Assembly: GCF_006540305.1 (NCBI RefSeq)
Contig: NZ_BJOR01000001.1
Span: 5,208,001 to 5,272,000, forward strand
Length of the DNA stretch: 64,000 bases
Direction of reading: 5' to 3'
Source: Streptomyces sp. 6-11-2
Lineage (GTDB): Bacteria > Actinomycetota > Actinomycetes > Streptomycetales > Streptomycetaceae
The notes below the pieces were generated by a model, which ran no database searches, was not told the origin of the DNA, and saw only the letters and a list, made by a program, of their open reading frames with translations. Within the stretch, counting starts at the first letter, position 1; each line of letters opens with the position of its first letter. Below are positions 41,739 to 50,857 of this stretch, piece after piece. The translations under genes and the position numbers were made by a program.

Positions 41739-42395
41739 ATGGGTCAGCCGGTGGAACGCGCGTCAGGGGACGCGTCTGGAGCAGTGCCGACGGGGGCGGC
41801 GCAGCCGGAACTTCCGCCGGGACAGCGGCTCCAGCGCGGCTGGCCGGTCACGCACTACGGGCCGGTACCCAAGTTCCGTTCCGAGCGCTGGGACTTCCGG
41901 GTCTTCGGCGCCACCGCCGACGGCGAGAAGCACTGCTGGACCCACGAGGAGTTCACGGCCCTTCCGTACACCACCGTGGTGGCCGACCTGCACTGCGTCA
42001 CGAAGTACAGCATGGTCGGCGCCGAGTGGGGCGGCATCCCCGCGCGCACCGTCCTGGACATCGCCCCGCCCGCGGCGAACGTCACCCATGTGATGGTGTG
42101 GGCGGAGTACGGGTTCAGCTCCAACCTGCGCCTGTCCGACTTCACCTCGGAGCGCACCCTCTTCGCCACCCACAAGGACGGCGAACTGCTCACCGCCGAG
42201 CACGGCTTCCCGCTCCGCCTGATCGTCCCGCACCTGTACGCCTGGAAGGGCCCCAAGTGGGTCCGCGGCGTGGAGTACATGACCGCCGACCGCCGCGGCT
42301 TCTGGGAGGAACGCGGCTACCACAACCTCGGCGACCCCTGGAAGGAACAGCGCTACTCCTACCAGGAGGAACCGGGAGACGGGCCGGAACTCTGA
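41739..42395 (+). CDS. Molybdopterin-dependent oxidoreductase (sulfite oxidase-type fold)
   Basis: 218 residues covering one SUOX-fold molybdopterin domain: FRSERWDFRVFG, TVVADLHCVTKYSMVGAEWGGIPARTVLD with the Mo-binding Cys (LHCVT), GFPLRLIVPHLYAWKGPKWVRGVEYM and the final WEERGYHNLGDPWKEQRY. It lacks a signal peptide and heme domain, so it resembles the short actinobacterial relatives of YedY/MsrP and is probably cytoplasmic. ATG 41739 is 6 nt after CAGGAT (41727-41732), so possibly leaderless. Substrate unknown. Confidence 0.88.
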   Translation: MGQPVERASGDASGAVPTGAAQPELPPGQRLQRGWPVTHYGPVPKFRSERWDFRVFGATADGEKHCWTHEEFTALPYTTVVADLHCVTKYSMVGAEWGGIPARTVLDIAPPAANVTHVMVWAEYGFSSNLRLSDFTSERTLFATHKDGELLTAEHGFPLRLIVPHLYAWKGPKWVRGVEYMTADRRGFWEERGYHNLGDPWKEQRYSYQEEPGDGPEL

Positions 42396-42437
42396 CGCCG
42401 CCCCCGGCGGCCGTACCGGTGCCGGCTCACCCCTCCG

Positions 42438-43328
42438 TCATCCGTCCCTGAGCCGCTTCAGGCGCTCCACGTCCGCAGTGTGTCCCTCCTTGCCGCCCGG
42501 GGTCTCGATGATCAGCGGGACGCCCTTGGTGGCGGGGTGGGTCATCAGGGCGCGGAAGGGGTCCTCGCCGATGTGGCCGGCGCCGATGTTCTCGTGCCGG
42601 TCCTTGTGCGCGCCGGCCACGTCCTTGGAGTCGTTGGCGTGGATCAGCCGCAGCCGGCCCTCGCCGACCGTCTCCACCAGCAGGTCCAGCGTCCGGTGCA
42701 TGCCGTCCGGGCCGGTCAGGTCGTGCCCGGCCGCGAATATGTGGCAGGTGTCCAGGCACACGCCCAGCCTCGGGTGGGCGTCCAGCGCCTCGAAGTACGG
42801 CCCGAAGTCCCAGGTGCGCGAGCACAGCGAGGCACCCTGGCCGGCGGTGGACTCCAGGAGCAGATACGGGTCGTCGTCGTGGGTGAGCTCGTCGAGCAGC
42901 GGAAGCATGTGCTCCCGCACCTGCTTCAGTGCGACGGACCGGTCCCGGCCGCCGGTCGCGCTCCCGGTGTGCACGACGACGCCCAGCGCGCCGATCTCCC
43001 GGCCGCGCCGCAGTGAGTGCCGCAACGACTCCACCGACCGCTCCACGGTCGCCTCGGTGTGCGAGCCGAAGTTGATCAGGTACGGGGCGTGGACGTACGC
43101 CGGAACCGACTGCTCCGCGCAGGCCGCGCGGAACTGCTCGTCCTGCCGCGGGTTGCCCGCGGGCGTGGCCCAGCCGCGCGGATTGGCGACGAAGACCTGC
43201 ACCGTCTCGGCCCCGAGGTCACGGGCGTAGGACAGGCCCACGGAGTGCAGCCCGCCGGCGACGGGCACATGGCCGCCGATCGGGTTGCGGGAGGGGCCGG
43301 GGAGGGGGCGGGACCGCTGACTGCTCAC
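42438..43328 (-). CDS. nfo: Deoxyribonuclease IV (endonuclease IV, AP endonuclease)
   Basis: 296-residue TIM-barrel AP endonuclease of base-excision repair. Zinc ligand segments are present: YVHAPYLINFGS, GVVVHTGSATG, LLLESTAGQG, CLDTCHIFAAGHD, IHANDSKDVAGAHKDRHENIGAGHIG and IIETPGGKEG. GTG 43328; a CACCCT -10-like hexamer lies 6 nt upstream, so a short or absent leader is likely. It follows the PASTA kinase gene in the same direction with a 48-base gap. Confidence 0.95.
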   Translation of the reverse strand: MSSQRSRPLPGPSRNPIGGHVPVAGGLHSVGLSYARDLGAETVQVFVANPRGWATPAGNPRQDEQFRAACAEQSVPAYVHAPYLINFGSHTEATVERSVESLRHSLRRGREIGALGVVVHTGSATGGRDRSVALKQVREHMLPLLDELTHDDDPYLLLESTAGQGASLCSRTWDFGPYFEALDAHPRLGVCLDTCHIFAAGHDLTGPDGMHRTLDLLVETVGEGRLRLIHANDSKDVAGAHKDRHENIGAGHIGEDPFRALMTHPATKGVPLIIETPGGKEGHTADVERLKRLRDG

Positions 43329-43376
43329 CCGTTCAGGGTGTCACGTGCCCGGCGGCCGGTGGCCGCCGGGCGGCCG

Positions 43377-45329
43377 TCACCGGATGGTGATCGTTATCGT
43401 CGAGCCCTTCGGTGCCCGGTCTCCGCCCTTCACCGACTGCTTCTTGACGGTGTCGCCGAACAGTCCGAGCAGCCCGCGGTCCTCCTGCACCTGGAAGCCG
43501 GCCTTCTGGAGGGTGTTCTTCGCGTCGCCGACGCTGTTGCCGGTCACGTCCGGCACCTCGATCATCTCCGGACCCTTGGACAGCGTCAGTGTGACCGTGT
43601 CGCCCTGGGCGGCCTGGCTGTCGCCCTCCGGGCTCTGCCCGGCGACCCGGCCCTTGTCGTAATCGGAGTTGACCTGCTCCGCGGAGATCCGCACCTTCAG
43701 GCCGGCGTCCTGAAGCTGGGACCGCGCCTCGTCCAGGTCGTCGCCGGTGACGTCCGGCACGTCCACCGCGCGGCCCTTGCTGACGGTGAGCGCGATCGCC
43801 GAGCCGGCCCGCCGCTCGGTGCCCGCCTCGGGGTCCGTGCCGATCACGGCGTCGCGGGGGACGTCGTCGCTGAACTCCCGGCTCACCATGCCCGGCTCCA
43901 GGCCCTCCTTCTTCAGCAGGGTCCGGGCCTCGCCCAGCCGGTGGCCCTTCAGGTCGGGCACCCGCACGGTCTCGGGCCCGTCGGAGACCGTGAGCGTCAC
44001 CGAGTCGTGGCTGCGGATCCGCGCGCCCGCCTGCGGGTCGGTGCTGATGACCGTGCCGCGCCCGACCGTGTCGCTGTAGGCGTGCTCGACGCGGTCGACG
44101 CCGAGACCGGCCTCCTTGAGCCGCTCCCTGGCCTGCGCCTCGGTCTTCGCCAGCAGCGGCGGGACCTTCGTGAACTGTCCGGAGTTGATGTACCAGACGC
44201 CCCCGCCGGCCCCGAGGACCAGCAGGACGGCGACGACCACCGTGAGCAGTGTGCGCCGAGGCCGCCCGGGACGTGCCGCGCCGGCCGGCGGCTGCGGGGG
44301 CGGGGGAGCTTGAAGGCGGCTGGTGCGGTTGAGGGCGGCCTCGGACCGCGCGCCGTCCCCACCGGTCCCGCCGTCCCCGCCGCCGATCCGCGTCGTCAGC
44401 GCGCGCGGGATGACGCTCGTACGGTCCTCCGCGTTGTCGTGGTCCGCGGTGAGGGCCTGCGGCGGCAGTGCGTCCAGCTGGTCCTGGTCGAGCGCGGACC
44501 GCGCCTCGCGGACCCGCGCGAGCAGCGCGACCGCGTCGTGCGGCCGGATGTCCGGGGTGCGCGCGGTGGCCTCCGCGACCAGTTCGTCCAGCTCGAAGGC
44601 GAGTCCCGGCACGGCGGCCGACGGGGCCGGCACGTCCTCGTGGAGGTGCTGGTACAGCACCTGGGCGGGGGACTCCCCCTGGTGGGGCTTGCCGCCGGTC
44701 AGCATCTCGTACAGCACGACCCCGCACGCGTACACGTCGACCCGGGGGTCGGCGGTGCCGCGCTCGATCTGCTCCGGCGCCAGGTAGGAGACGGTGCCGA
44801 GGACGGCACCGGTGGTGTTCGTCACCGTGTCCACGGACCGCACCAACCCGAAGTCGGCGACCTTGACCCGGCCGTCGTCGCCTATCAGGACGTTCTCCGG
44901 CTTCATGTCGCGGTGCACGAACCCGGCCCGGTGCGCGGCCCCCAGCGCGGCGAGCACCGGCTCCAGGATGTCCAGCGCCGCGCGCGGCTGGAGCGCCCCG
45001 CGCTCGCGCAGCACGTCGCGCAGGGTGCAGCCGGCCACGTACTCCATGGCGAGGTACACGTACGACCCGTCCGTGCCCTGGTCGAAGACCTGCACGACGT
45101 TCGGGTGGGCCAGCCGCGCGACCGACTTGGCCTCCCGGATGAACCGCTCCACGAACGAGCCGTCGGCCGCGAGCGCGGGGTGCATCACCTTGAGCGCGAG
45201 GACCCGGTCCAGGCGGGTGTCCAGGGCCCGGTAGACCGTGGCCATCCCGCCGACGGCGATCCGCGCGTCGACGCGATAACGGCCGTCGAGCACCTGCCCG
45301 ACGAGAGGGTCCTGAAGGGTCGTATCCAC
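43377..45329 (-). CDS. PASTA-domain serine/threonine protein kinase
   Basis: 650 residues. A complete eukaryotic-like kinase domain (about 17-280) has VGGMATVYRA, Lys47 (LALKV), HRDMKPEN with Asp141, DFG at Asp159 and activation loop TVTNTTGAVLGT. A Pro/Thr-rich linker and one membrane helix (about 345-367) precede four extracellular PASTA repeats (about 375-650), which bind muropeptides or lipid II. GTG 45329 is 7 nt after TAGACT (minus 45342-45337): leaderless. In this position mycobacteria have PknL (Rv2176), which lacks PASTA repeats, next to its substrate Rv2175c; the Rv2175c-like gene here is 4 kb away (49510). Confidence 0.94.
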   Translation of the reverse strand: MDTTLQDPLVGQVLDGRYRVDARIAVGGMATVYRALDTRLDRVLALKVMHPALAADGSFVERFIREAKSVARLAHPNVVQVFDQGTDGSYVYLAMEYVAGCTLRDVLRERGALQPRAALDILEPVLAALGAAHRAGFVHRDMKPENVLIGDDGRVKVADFGLVRSVDTVTNTTGAVLGTVSYLAPEQIERGTADPRVDVYACGVVLYEMLTGGKPHQGESPAQVLYQHLHEDVPAPSAAVPGLAFELDELVAEATARTPDIRPHDAVALLARVREARSALDQDQLDALPPQALTADHDNAEDRTSVIPRALTTRIGGGDGGTGGDGARSEAALNRTSRLQAPPPPQPPAGAARPGRPRRTLLTVVVAVLLVLGAGGGVWYINSGQFTKVPPLLAKTEAQARERLKEAGLGVDRVEHAYSDTVGRGTVISTDPQAGARIRSHDSVTLTVSDGPETVRVPDLKGHRLGEARTLLKKEGLEPGMVSREFSDDVPRDAVIGTDPEAGTERRAGSAIALTVSKGRAVDVPDVTGDDLDEARSQLQDAGLKVRISAEQVNSDYDKGRVAGQSPEGDSQAAQGDTVTLTLSKGPEMIEVPDVTGNSVGDAKNTLQKAGFQVQEDRGLLGLFGDTVKKQSVKGGDRAPKGSTITITIR

Positions 45330-45440
45330 GCAGGCGAGTCTACGAGCCGCCACGGACACGCACCGATCGCGGACGCTCTCGCGGCGGGACTGAAGCCGAC
45401 CTGTGACGCGGCCCACGCACCGGTGGGAGGAGGTGACGGC

Positions 45441-46238
<798 letters not shown>

Positions 46239-46439
46239 TCAGCCTCCCTGGACGGCGGTCAGCACTTCGACGCGGTCGCCCTCGGTCAGGGCCGTGGACG
46301 ACCACCGCGCGCGCGGGACGACGGTCTCGTTGAGGGCGGCGGCCACCCCGGAGGGCGCCGCGCTCAGGGTCCGCACGACGGTGTCGAGGGATGTGCCGGG
46401 CGTGACCCGGCAGGGCTCGCCGTTGACGGAGATGTTCAT
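46239..46439 (-). CDS. thiS: Sulfur carrier protein ThiS
   Basis: 66-residue ubiquitin-like b-grasp protein ending in Gly-Gly (VQGG), the residue adenylated and converted to a thiocarboxylate for thiazole formation. MNISVNGEP at the N-terminus is typical. Its ATG overlaps the thiO stop (ATGA). The activating enzyme ThiF is not in this window. Confidence 0.96.
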   Translation of the reverse strand: MNISVNGEPCRVTPGTSLDTVVRTLSAAPSGVAAALNETVVPRARWSSTALTEGDRVEVLTAVQGG

Positions 46440-47602
46440 ACGGGCTGCTCCGTGAGTGCCCTGGCGTGGAAGCGCCCAGGGGAGAAGGGACGGACCTCGT
46501 CCGGCAGCTCGCCGGTGGTCAGGACGTGCGCCATGGCGTCACCGGTGACCGGCGTGAGCAGCACGCCGTTGCGGTAGTGCCCGGTGGCCAGCAGCAGGCC
46601 GTCAAGCCCGGTCGGGCCGATCAGCGGCGCGTTGTCCGGGGAGCCGGGCCGGAGTCCCGCCCGGGTCTCCGTGAGCGGCAGCTCGGTGATCCCGGGCACC
46701 AGCTCGTGCGCGTCGCGCAGCAGCTCGTACACGCCGCCCGCCGTCACCGTCGTGTCCCAGCCCAGCTCCTCGCTCGTGGCCCCGACGACCAGCTCGCCGC
46801 TGAGCCGCGGCACCAGGTAGACCTGGCTGCCGCGCACCACGGCGCGCACGGTACGGCTCAGGAACGGCGCGTACCGCTTCGGCACCGTCAGCCGCAGCAC
46901 CTGCCCCTTCACCGGCCGCACCGGTGGCAGCACGTCGTCCGGGACGCCCCCGAGCCGTCCGCTGTGGCCGCCCGCCGCGATCACCACCCGGTCCGCGGCA
47001 TGCGCGGTGCCGTCGCGCAGCACACAGCCCGTGGCGCGGTCGCGGGTGACGGTGAGCCGCTCGGCCCAGCCGCGGTGGAAGACCACCCCCGCCCGCTCGC
47101 AGGCCGCGACCAGGGCGCCGGCGAGCCGCCGCGGGTCGATCTGGTGGTCGCCGTCCACCCGCAGCCCGCCGCGCACGCCCGGCGCGAGCATCGGCTCGAG
47201 CCGGCGGCACTCCCGCCCGGACAGCCACTCGGAGTCCAGGCCCGAACGGCGCTGAAGGTCGTGCAGTTCCCGCAGGTGGGCGCGGTCGTCGGCGTCCAGC
47301 GCCACGGCGAGGGTGCCGCAGCGGCGGTAGCCGAGGTCGTGGCCGGTCAGCCCGGTCAGCTCGGCCACGAAGTCGGGGTAGCGGCGGGCGGAGGCCAGGT
47401 TGAGTCCGAGCAGGGTCTGCTCGCCGTAGTGCAGTTCGGTGACGGCGGCCAGCATCCCGGCGGCCACCTGTGCGACCCCGCCGCCCGGCTCGGGGTCCAC
47501 CACGGCCGTGGTGAACCCGCGCTGCGCCGAGCGCCAGGCCGTCACCAGCCCGATGATCCCGCCCCCCACGACGAGGACGTCTGACGTACGTGGCAACGAC
47601 AT
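46436..47602 (-). CDS. thiO: Glycine oxidase ThiO
   Basis: 388-residue FAD-dependent D-amino-acid-oxidase-fold enzyme giving dehydroglycine for the aerobic thiazole pathway. The Rossmann motif VLVVGGGIIGLVTAW is at residues 7-21, with VDPEPGGGVAQVAAGMLAAVTE, HQIDPRRLAGAL, VIAAGGHSG and the C-terminal ATGHYRNGVLLTPVTGDAMA. ATG 47602. Presence of thiO rather than thiH fits an aerobe. First gene of the thi operon, 10 bases after the riboswitch region. Confidence 0.96.
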   Translation of the reverse strand: MSLPRTSDVLVVGGGIIGLVTAWRSAQRGFTTAVVDPEPGGGVAQVAAGMLAAVTELHYGEQTLLGLNLASARRYPDFVAELTGLTGHDLGYRRCGTLAVALDADDRAHLRELHDLQRRSGLDSEWLSGRECRRLEPMLAPGVRGGLRVDGDHQIDPRRLAGALVAACERAGVVFHRGWAERLTVTRDRATGCVLRDGTAHAADRVVIAAGGHSGRLGGVPDDVLPPVRPVKGQVLRLTVPKRYAPFLSRTVRAVVRGSQVYLVPRLSGELVVGATSEELGWDTTVTAGGVYELLRDAHELVPGITELPLTETRAGLRPGSPDNAPLIGPTGLDGLLLATGHYRNGVLLTPVTGDAMAHVLTTGELPDEVRPFSPGRFHARALTEQPV

Positions 47603-47611
47603 GGGCGTCCA

Positions 47612-47705
47612 GCCCCTCCCTTCGCCGGCATGACCCGGATCAGGTTCGTACGGTCGGAGGCCGCCAGCCTCCCTCTCAGCCCGGTGCGTCCGGGCTCCCG
47701 CGAGT
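47612..47705 (-). promoter_or_regulatory. TPP (thi-box) riboswitch
   Basis: On the minus strand the THI-box blocks are clear: GGGAGCCCGGACG at P1/P2, the conserved CTGAGAGGGAGG, and the pyrophosphate-binding ACGAACCTGATCCGGGT followed by CGGCGAAGGGAGG. The final GGGAGGGG lies just before the thiO start, so ligand binding probably hides the ribosome site of thiO rather than forming a terminator. Confidence 0.95.
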
Positions 47706-47764
47706 GCTTGTACGGTGGCCACCCTAGCCCGCAGAGCATTGCCCCGGTAAGGGAGCCTCCCGCC

Positions 47765-48184
47765 ATGACCCGCCCGCCCGTCTCCCGCCACGACTCTCGG
47801 GCGGGTGGCTCCGCCCGGCCCTTTCCCTCGCTCGACGGCCGCGTTCTCGCCCCGGTCGCCGACCAGGCCCCGGGCCAGGTGGGCACGCGCACCCGCTTCA
47901 CGTATCACGAGCGGAGCGGGGAGATCTGGGCCGAGTACGCGGGCGGCGACGTCGTACGCGGCCATCTGGTGGGTACCAGGGAAAGTGACCGGCTCGACTT
48001 CCGGTACGTCCAGCTCAAGCAGGACGGGACCACCTCCTCCGGGCACTGCGTGTCGACGGTGGTCGAACTGCCCGACGGGCGGGTGCGGTTGGAGGAGACC
48101 TGGCGCTGGGAGTCGCAGCCCGGCAGTGGGACGAGCGTGGTGGAAGAGGTTGTGGAGCAGGTCACCTCGCACGCCCCTGACTGA
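47765..48184 (+). CDS. Conserved hypothetical protein (b-barrel-like)
   Basis: 139 residues, no signal or membrane segment. After a variable 40-residue N-terminus, alternating strands RTRFTYHERSGEIWAEYAGGDVVRGHLVGTRE, LDFRYVQLKQDGTTSSGHCVSTVVEL and VRLEETWRWES suggest a lipocalin-like barrel. ATG 47765 was chosen with GGGAG upstream; the frame is open from 47630 but that part is the thi riboswitch. It diverges from thiO. I do not recognise a function. Confidence 0.75.
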   Translation: MTRPPVSRHDSRAGGSARPFPSLDGRVLAPVADQAPGQVGTRTRFTYHERSGEIWAEYAGGDVVRGHLVGTRESDRLDFRYVQLKQDGTTSSGHCVSTVVELPDGRVRLEETWRWESQPGSGTSVVEEVVEQVTSHAPD

Positions 48185-48213
48185 CGGTTTGTCAGTTGAC
48201 TTATGGTGATCAG

Positions 48214-49443
48214 GTGAGCGACCAGACGCAGGAACAGGGCACATCAGGGCCGCGGCGCGTGGTCGTCGCGGGCGCGGGCATGGCCGGGGTGCAGACCGCG
48301 GTCGCCCTGCGCGAGCAGGGCTTCACCGGCACCGTGACACTGATCGGCGCCGAACCCCACCAGCCCTACGACCGACCGCCGCTGTCCAAGGCCGTCCTGC
48401 TGGGCAAGGCCGAGGGATCCGCCTTCGACATCGACTTCGAGGCGCTCGGCCTCGAACTGCGGCTCGGCTGCGAGGCGCTGGCCGTGCGGCCCGACGCGCA
48501 TGTGCTGGAGACCTCGGCGGGTCCGGTGCCGTACGACGTCCTCGTCCTGGCCACCGGTGCCGAACCGATCCGGCTGCCCGGCGCGGAGGGCGTTCCCGGG
48601 GTCCACCTGCTGCGCACCCTGGACGACGCCGAACGGCTGCGGCCGGTGCTCACCGAGCAGCACGACATCGTGGTCGTCGGCGCGGGCTGGATCGGCGCCG
48701 AGTTCGCCACCGCCGCGCGCGAGGCGGGCTGCGCCGTGACCGTCGTGGAGGCCGCGGACCGGCCGCTCGCGGGGGCGCTGCCCGCGGCGGTGGCCGAGCC
48801 GATGACCGCCTGGTACGCCGACAGCGGCGCCGAACTGCGCACCCACGCGCGCGTGGAGCGCGTCGAACCCGGCGTGGTGGTGCTCGACGACGGGGCGCGG
48901 CTGCCCGCGGGCGCCGTCGTGGTGGGCATCGGCGCGCGCCCCGCCACCGGCTGGCTGGCCGGCTCCGGCATCGAGCTGGGCCGGCACGGGGACGTGCTGG
49001 CCGACGACCACCTGCGCACGTCCGTGCCGGACGTGTACGCGGTCGGCGACTGCGCCTCCTTCCCCTCGGGCAGGTACGGAGAGCGCCTGCTGATCCACCA
49101 CTGGGACAACGCGCTCCAGGGCCCGCGCACGGTCGCGGCCGACATCGTCGGCCTCACCCCCGTGGTCTACGACCCGGTCCCGTACTTCTGGTCCGAGCAG
49201 TTCGGGCGCTTCGTGCAGTACGCCGGCCACCACGCGTCGGCCGACACCGTCGTCTGGCGCGGCGATCGCACCGGACCGGCGTGGACGGTCTGCTGGCTCC
49301 GCGAGGGCCGGCTCGTCGCTCTGCTGGCCGTCGGCCGACCGCGGGATCTGGCGCAGGGACGGCGGCTGATCGAGTCCGGCACGCCCATGGATCCGCGGCT
49401 GCTGGCGGACCCGGCGAAGCCCCTGAAGGCGGCGACGGCGTGA
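48214..49443 (+). CDS. FAD/NAD(P)-dependent ferredoxin reductase-type oxidoreductase
   Basis: 409 residues with two dinucleotide-binding motifs, FAD VVVAGAGMAGVQTAVAL and NAD(P) IVVVGAGWIGAEFATAA, the PYDRPPLSK segment of rhodocoxin/putidaredoxin reductases, VYAVGDCASF for FAD, and a C-terminal reductase domain (VPYFWSEQFGRFVQYAG). It should shuttle electrons from NAD(P)H to a ferredoxin or other acceptor. GTG 48214 is 6 nt behind TATGGT (48202-48207): leaderless. The partner ferredoxin is not adjacent. Confidence 0.9.
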   Translation: MSDQTQEQGTSGPRRVVVAGAGMAGVQTAVALREQGFTGTVTLIGAEPHQPYDRPPLSKAVLLGKAEGSAFDIDFEALGLELRLGCEALAVRPDAHVLETSAGPVPYDVLVLATGAEPIRLPGAEGVPGVHLLRTLDDAERLRPVLTEQHDIVVVGAGWIGAEFATAAREAGCAVTVVEAADRPLAGALPAAVAEPMTAWYADSGAELRTHARVERVEPGVVVLDDGARLPAGAVVVGIGARPATGWLAGSGIELGRHGDVLADDHLRTSVPDVYAVGDCASFPSGRYGERLLIHHWDNALQGPRTVAADIVGLTPVVYDPVPYFWSEQFGRFVQYAGHHASADTVVWRGDRTGPAWTVCWLREGRLVALLAVGRPRDLAQGRRLIESGTPMDPRLLADPAKPLKAATA

Positions 49444-49479
49444 GGCGCGCGGCCCCGAGTGGACGGGCCTGGCTTCCGA

Positions 49480-49502
49480 GTGTCAGTGGCAGATGGCACG
49501 CT
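49480..49502 (+). promoter_or_regulatory. RecA-NDp-like (PafBC-type) promoter of the Rv2175c-like gene
   Basis: TGTCAGTGGC (49481-49490), six bases, CACGCT (49497-49502); agrees with RecA-NDp TTGTCAGTGGC-N6-TAGGGT at the whole upstream element except the first T and in spacing. The predicted start coincides with the GTG at 49510, giving a leaderless mRNA. Confidence 0.65.
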
Positions 49503-49509
49503 TGTTTCC

Positions 49510-49875
49510 GTGACCGAGATTGACACGAAGATCGACGCTCTCGTCCCTGCCTGGCTCACCCTTCCCGACATCGCCGAACAACTCGGCGTCGAGGTGACAC
49601 GTGTGCGGCAGTTGGTCAAGGAGGGCCAGCTCATCGCCGTACGCCGGGGTGAGAACCGCGCGCTGCACGTCCCCGCCGCCTTCATCGACGGCGACAAGGT
49701 CGTCAAGGGCCTGTCCGGCACCCTGACGCTCCTGAGGGACGACGGCTTCACGGTCGAAGAGATGATCGAATGGCTGTTCACCCCCGACCCGACCCTGCCG
49801 GGCACCCCCGCCCAGGCCCTGAGTGAGAACCGCGGCACAGAGGTGAAGCGCCGCGCCCAGGCCCTCGCCGTTTGA
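49510..49875 (+). CDS. Rv2175c-family winged-HTH DNA-binding protein
   Basis: 121 residues matching the mycobacterial PknL substrate Rv2175c: an HTH near the start (LTLPDIAEQLGVEVTRVRQLVKEGQLIAVRRGENRALHVPAAFI), then a helical part (VVKGLSGTLTLLRDDGFTVEEMIEWLFTPDPTLPG) and a basic C-terminus KRRAQALAV. The N-terminal VTEIDTKIDALVPAWLT carries Thr residues, including one that could correspond to the phosphorylated site of the mycobacterial protein. GTG 49510 chosen because it lies 7 nt behind the -10 of a RecA-NDp-like promoter. The PASTA kinase 4 kb away is a candidate kinase. Confidence 0.88.
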   Translation: MTEIDTKIDALVPAWLTLPDIAEQLGVEVTRVRQLVKEGQLIAVRRGENRALHVPAAFIDGDKVVKGLSGTLTLLRDDGFTVEEMIEWLFTPDPTLPGTPAQALSENRGTEVKRRAQALAV

Positions 49876-50015
49876 CCCGGCCACCCGCCTGCGCACCCGG
49901 CCCCGGCCCCCCGCCGGGGCCTCGGTGTCCTCGTCGGCCCGGCGGGCGCGGCGGGTAGGGTCCGTTCGGGTGGTCGGACGAACCACCCGACCGACGAGCC
50001 GGGGGGAACCCGCGT

Positions 50016-50681
50016 ATGCCTGAGACCGCTGCCGCAGCCGACGCCCGTGACCGGCTCGGTGACGCGCGCCTGTATCTGTGCACGGACGCCCGGAGGCGGC
50101 AGGGGGACCTGGCCGAGTTCCTGGATGCGGTGCTGGCGGCGGGGGTCGACGTCGTGCAGTTGCGGGACAAGGGCATGGAGGCCGGGGAGGAGCTGGACCG
50201 GCTGGAGGTGTTCGCCGACGCCTGTGCCCGGCACGGGAAGCTGCTCGCGGTCAACGACCGCGCGGACGTCGCCCACGCGGCCCGTGCCGATGTGCTGCAC
50301 CTGGGGCAGGGGGACCTTCCCGTGCCCGACGCCCGCGCGATCCTCGGCGACGGCGTCCTGATCGGCCGGTCCACGCACGCCGAGGACGAGGCCGCCGCCG
50401 CGGCCGTGCAGGCCGGCGTGGACTACTTCTGCACCGGACCCTGCTGGCCCACGCCCACCAAGCCCGGCCGCCCCGCCCCCGGCCTCGACCTGGTCCGGTA
50501 CACGGCCTCGCTCGGGACCGACCGGCCCTGGTTCGCCATCGGCGGCATCGGCCTCGGCAATCTGGACCAGGTCCTGGAGGCCGGCGCCCGCCGCGTCGTC
50601 GTGGTCCGGGCGATCACCGAGGCCGACGACCCCGGAGCGGCGGCGGCCGAGTTCGCCGCGCGGCTGCGCCAGGCGGGGTAG
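50016..50681 (+). CDS. thiE: Thiamine-phosphate synthase
   Basis: 221-residue TIM barrel that joins HMP-PP and thiazole phosphate. Motifs: [70 protein letters not shown] and [19 protein letters not shown] (phosphate site). ATG 50016 with GGGGGGAA. It is transcribed away from thiOSG and has no TPP riboswitch in the 140 bases upstream, so control of the two halves differs; a small hairpin GGGTGGTC...GAACCACCC lies at about 49965-49990. Confidence 0.95.
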   Translation: MPETAAAADARDRLGDARLYLCTDARRRQGDLAEFLDAVLAAGVDVVQLRDKGMEAGEELDRLEVFADACARHGKLLAVNDRADVAHAARADVLHLGQGDLPVPDARAILGDGVLIGRSTHAEDEAAAAAVQAGVDYFCTGPCWPTPTKPGRPAPGLDLVRYTASLGTDRPWFAIGGIGLGNLDQVLEAGARRVVVVRAITEADDPGAAAAEFAARLRQAG

Positions 50682-50822
50682 GGCGCGGCGCGACACGGCC
50701 GGGCGCGGCAGCGGTCGTCTCATAGCTCGGACGGCAGACCCGGCCCGACCCGCTCATTTCCGGCCGTGTTGTCCGAGGGATGGACAAGAAGCCGACAATT
50801 CAGGCAAATTTCCAGGGCTCGG

Positions 50823-50851
50823 TTGGGAGACCGCCGCACCCTGGATAGCCT
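50823..50851 (+). promoter_or_regulatory. Promoter of metF
   Basis: -35 TTGGGA (50823-50828), 17-bp spacer, -10 TAGCCT (50846-50851), 6 nt ahead of the ATG at 50858; the clearest vegetative-type promoter with a leaderless start in the window. Confidence 0.7.
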
Positions 50852-50857
50852 GCCAGT

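Noticed and set aside
48189..48207. TTGTCAGT followed by TATGGT ahead of the FAD reductase as a fourth damage promoter
   Set aside because: The -10 comes four bases too early compared with RecA-NDp spacing, and the GGC block is replaced.
49876..50015. TPP riboswitch ahead of thiE
   Set aside because: No CTGAGA or ACCTGATC block; only a small hairpin is present.
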